DNA of 64,000 bases from Planctomycetaceae bacterium. Lineage in GTDB: Bacteria > Planctomycetota > Phycisphaerae > SM23-33. Made by a program: the position numbers and the translations under genes. Every line of letters begins with the position of its first letter. Positions within the stretch are counted from its first letter, which is position 1. The stretch is taken from NCBI GenBank assembly GCA_039680605.1, contig JBDKTA010000048.1, forward strand, positions 54,591-118,590, written 5' to 3'. The notes beneath the pieces are model-generated. The model was not told where the DNA came from and searched no databases. It saw only the letters and a list, made by a program, of their open reading frames with translations. Below are positions 61,496 to 64,000 of the stretch, piece after piece.

Positions 61496-63343
61496 ATGTG
61501 CGGAATCGTCGGCTATATCGGTAAGAAACAGGCGCGGAACATCCTCATCGAGGGGCTCAAGCGCCTGGAGTACCGCGGGTACGATTCCGCCGGCGTGTGT
61601 ATCTGCACCGATGGGCGGCTCGTCATCCACAAGAAGCCCGGGCGCGTCGCCGGCGTGCAGCAGATGGTCGAGAGTGACGCGGCGCTGGCGGGCGGCACGA
61701 TGGGCATCGCCCACACGCGCTGGGCCACGCACGGGGCGCCCAACGAGGTCAACGCCCACCCGCACACCGACGACAGCGGCAAGATCGCCCTGGTGCATAA
61801 CGGGATCATCGAGAACTACTCGACCCTCAAGCAGTTCCTGGTCTCCAAGGGCCACGTCTTCAAGAGCGACACCGACACCGAAGTCCTCGTGCAGCTCATC
61901 GGCGAGTTCGTCAGCCACGGCAACGGAACGCACACGCTCGAGGCGGCCGTCCAGGCGGCCCTGCGCGAAGTCACGGGCACGTACGGCGTGGCGGTCGTCA
62001 GCAGCGACGACCCCGACAAGATGATCGTCGCCCGCAAGGGCAGCCCGCTGATCATCGGCGTGGGCACCGACGAATACGTGGTGGCCTCCGACGCCGCGGC
62101 GATTCTCGAACACACCGCCAACGTGATCTATCTCGACGACGGCGAGATGGCCGTCCTCGACCGCCGCGGACTGCGGACGATGACCATCGACAATGTCATC
62201 GTCTCCAAGCAGATCGAGCAGGTCGAGGGCTCGCTCGAACAGATCGAGAAGGGCGGCTATGATTACTTCATGCTCAAGGAAATTTTCGAGCAGCCCCAGA
62301 CCATCGCGATGAGCCTGTCCGGCCGCCTGGACATGCGCGAGCACGTCATCCGCCTGGGCGGCCTCTCCGGCGTCTGCCGCGACCTGGCCAAGACGCGCAA
62401 GATCATCATCACTGCCTGCGGGTCGGCGTGGCACGCCGGGCTCGTCGGCGAGTTCATGTTCGAGGACCTCGCTCGCATTCCCACCGAGGTCGAGTACGCC
62501 AGCGAGTTCCGCTATCGCAACCCCATCATCGACGACGGCACGCTCGTCATCGCCATCAGCCAGTCCGGCGAAACCGCCGACACCCTGGCCGCCCTCCGCG
62601 AGGCGCAGGAAAAAGGCGCCATGGCCCTGGGCATCGTCAACGCCGTCGGCTCGACCATCGCCCGCCAGACCGACGCCGGAGTCTATCTCCACGCCGGACC
62701 GGAGATCGGCGTCGCCGCCACCAAGAGCTTCACCTGCCAGTTGGCCGTCCAGGCGATGATCGCCCTGACGCTGGCTCGGCGGCGGTACATGTCGCAGTTC
62801 GAGATGCAGCGGTACATGACCGAACTGGCGGCCATCCCCGAGAAGATCAAGACCGTCCTGGGTCAGTCCGACCACATCAAGGACATCGCCGAGAAGCACT
62901 GCAAGCGGGAGAACTGGCTGTTCCTGGGGCGCGGGTACCAGTACCCCGTCGCCCTGGAAGGGGCGCTCAAGCTCAAGGAAATCAGTTACATCCACGCCGA
63001 GGGCCTGCCCGCCGCCGAGATGAAGCACGGGCCTATCGCCTTGATCACCGACGGCATGCCGGTGGTGTTCGTGGCCCCGCGGTGCGGCACGTACGACAAG
63101 ATCATCTCGAACATCGAAGAGGTCCGCGCCCGCAAGGGCTGCGTGATCGCCATTGCCACTGAGGGCGACGAACTCGTCGCCAAGCACTCCGACCACGTGA
63201 TCTACGTCCCCGACGCCCCAGCCCCGCTCCAGCCGCTGCTGACGGTCGTGCCGCTGCAACTGCTGGCGTACCACGCCGCCGTCGCCCGCGGCTGCAACGT
63301 CGACAAGCCCCGCAACCTGGCCAAGAGCGTTACAGTGGAATAA
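61496..63343 (+). CDS. glmS: Glutamine-fructose-6-phosphate aminotransferase
   Basis: A 615-residue GlmS, making glucosamine-6-phosphate for peptidoglycan and lipid A. Met removal exposes the catalytic Cys (MCGIVGYIGKKQA). The glutaminase domain has RLEYRGYDSAG, HTRWATHG and NGIIENY. The two SIS domains have CGSAWHAG, SQSGETADTLAA and GRGYQYPVALEGALKLKEISYIHAEG, and the end is KSVTVE as in the family. ATG 61496 follows TGGAG. The 195-bp gap before it holds no recognisable glmS ribozyme. Confidence 0.97.
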   Translation: MCGIVGYIGKKQARNILIEGLKRLEYRGYDSAGVCICTDGRLVIHKKPGRVAGVQQMVESDAALAGGTMGIAHTRWATHGAPNEVNAHPHTDDSGKIALVHNGIIENYSTLKQFLVSKGHVFKSDTDTEVLVQLIGEFVSHGNGTHTLEAAVQAALREVTGTYGVAVVSSDDPDKMIVARKGSPLIIGVGTDEYVVASDAAAILEHTANVIYLDDGEMAVLDRRGLRTMTIDNVIVSKQIEQVEGSLEQIEKGGYDYFMLKEIFEQPQTIAMSLSGRLDMREHVIRLGGLSGVCRDLAKTRKIIITACGSAWHAGLVGEFMFEDLARIPTEVEYASEFRYRNPIIDDGTLVIAISQSGETADTLAALREAQEKGAMALGIVNAVGSTIARQTDAGVYLHAGPEIGVAATKSFTCQLAVQAMIALTLARRRYMSQFEMQRYMTELAAIPEKIKTVLGQSDHIKDIAEKHCKRENWLFLGRGYQYPVALEGALKLKEISYIHAEGLPAAEMKHGPIALITDGMPVVFVAPRCGTYDKIISNIEEVRARKGCVIAIATEGDELVAKHSDHVIYVPDAPAPLQPLLTVVPLQLLAYHAAVARGCNVDKPRNLAKSVTVE

Positions 63344-64000
63344 CAGGACGGGTTGTACCGCAATTGCACTTACCTTGCACTTTGTTGTACTTTTCACAGC
63401 GATTTGCGGGAAGGCATAGGGCTTAGGCCAGATATTTCACCGCGGAGATCGCAGAGACCGCAGAGGTGTCTTGAATTAAAAGACTTACAGAAACTTTACG
63501 GAGTGGGCCTCATGGACAGTCTGTTTTTTCAGATTAGCGCCGCTTACGACGTGAGATGGTCTTGTTTTGAGCCAATTTCTTCTCTGCGTACTTTGCGATC
63601 TCTGCGGTTCATGCAGTTTTCGGACTAACCGCTTGTTGTCCTTCCTTGCACTTTGTTGTACTTTTCACAGCGGTTTCGCGTTCGTCGCTTCTGATAGATC
63701 GGAATAGACGGAAATATGCTGAAAACAACAGACCCGAGTCCGGGCTGCTTTCTTTCTTAACCCGGGATATTTCCATCGCCGTGATCGCACCTTCGGGCCG
63801 CGAGCTTCGGCCGGAAACGAGCCCCATAATTTCTGCAAGCCTTTCATTCAAAACACCTCTGCGGTCTCTGCATAGCAAAGGTGTAACATCTTGTTTTTCT
63901 GGCAAGAAACTGGGGCTCCGCCCCAGACCCCGGAGTTTATCGCTTTTGAGCTTCGGGCAGATGGGCTCCGGCGCGTGGATGCAGCACGGCAAGGCCGCCG
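63344..64000. other. 657-bp repeat-rich region with no convincing gene
   Basis: Two short open frames (63353-63628 + and 63609-63992 -) have no recognisable features. The region holds a perfect 29-bp direct repeat (63373-63401, 63644-63672), a perfect 19-bp inverted repeat GCAGAGACCGCAGAGGTGT (63451-63469, inverse 63853-63871), a CTCTGCG/TTTGCGATCTCTGCGG tract (63583-63606) and a CTGGGGCTCCGCCCCAG hairpin (63909-63925). Base composition is lower in GC than the genes around it. Confidence 0.75.
63373..63672 (+). repeat. Perfect 29-bp direct repeats 271 bp apart
   Basis: CCTTGCACTTTGTTGTACTT+TTCACAGCG occurs at 63373-63401 and again, identical, at 63644-63672. The segment between them contains the CTCTGCG-type elements. 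Confidence 0.92.

Noticed and set aside
63609..63992. 127-codon minus-strand frame as a gene
   Set aside because: It runs through dispersed repeats and contains no recognisable domain.

Overview
The window is a GC-rich, gene-dense bacterial chromosome segment with no tRNA, rRNA, CRISPR array or transposase that I could see. Gene content points to a diderm of the Planctomycetota, most like the class Phycisphaerae. The indicators are a fused LpxC-FabZ, a BamA-Skp-LpxD lipid A/outer-membrane cluster, an exported LamG protein with a PEP-CTERM tail, a secretin system with several pseudopilins, a Hanks-type kinase beside partner-switching genes, and many short palindromic repeats in intergenic DNA and even inside genes. 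The taxonomic call is an inference from gene content.

Layout. (1) 24-8998, + strand: an F-type ATP synthase operon (I-like, a, c, b, delta, alpha, gamma, beta, epsilon) with a nitroreductase-family gene between beta and epsilon, followed by hemC. The c subunit looks proton-type. (2) 9546-27016, +: a type II secretion/type IV pilus-like machine. It has pseudopilins (one with a C-terminal LamG lectin fold), PilM, PilN, PilO and PilP-like proteins, a secretin, a TPR lipoprotein, the assembly ATPase GspE/PilB and the platform protein GspF/PilC. Inside it lie a sensor kinase, a CheY-like receiver, an HD-GYP protein and a STAS protein. The ATPase has an N-terminal repeat resembling the c-di-GMP-binding MshEN domain, so the HD-GYP protein probably tunes the machine. 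(3) 27152-28482, +: a CbpA-type DnaJ and a small membrane protein. (4) 28619-33509, -: a 4-nt-overlap operon of a gamma-glutamylcyclotransferase/amidoligase-like fusion, a glycogen debranching enzyme and a membrane protein; a radical SAM gene diverges from it. (5) 34750-36886, +: Ser/Thr kinase, STAS anti-sigma antagonist and RsbW-like anti-sigma kinase. (6) 36952-39406, -: ribosomal protein bL28 and an EF-G2-type GTPase. (7) 39787-46751, +: DUF502 membrane protein, galE, mfd (carrying palindromic insertions) and a parvulin lipoprotein. (8) 46774-54944, -: bamA, skp, lpxD, lpxC-fabZ, two lpxA paralogues and a Gfo/Idh/MocA oxidoreductase. (9) 55238-56572, -: rarA. (10) 56877-63343, +: two LamG proteins, a WD40-type exported protein and glmS.

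The most unusual observations are these. The two neighbouring LamG genes share a 36-bp upstream motif with two 8-mers 21 bp apart, followed at an identical 22-bp distance by a TATA(C/T)T box. Two related palindromic elements lie in-frame inside mfd and are exact multiples of three in length. A second hairpin family is translated in a debranching enzyme and as the long leader of a pseudopilin. Two adjacent LpxA paralogues have divided the family's hallmarks. A pseudopilin-like protein is fused to a LamG domain.
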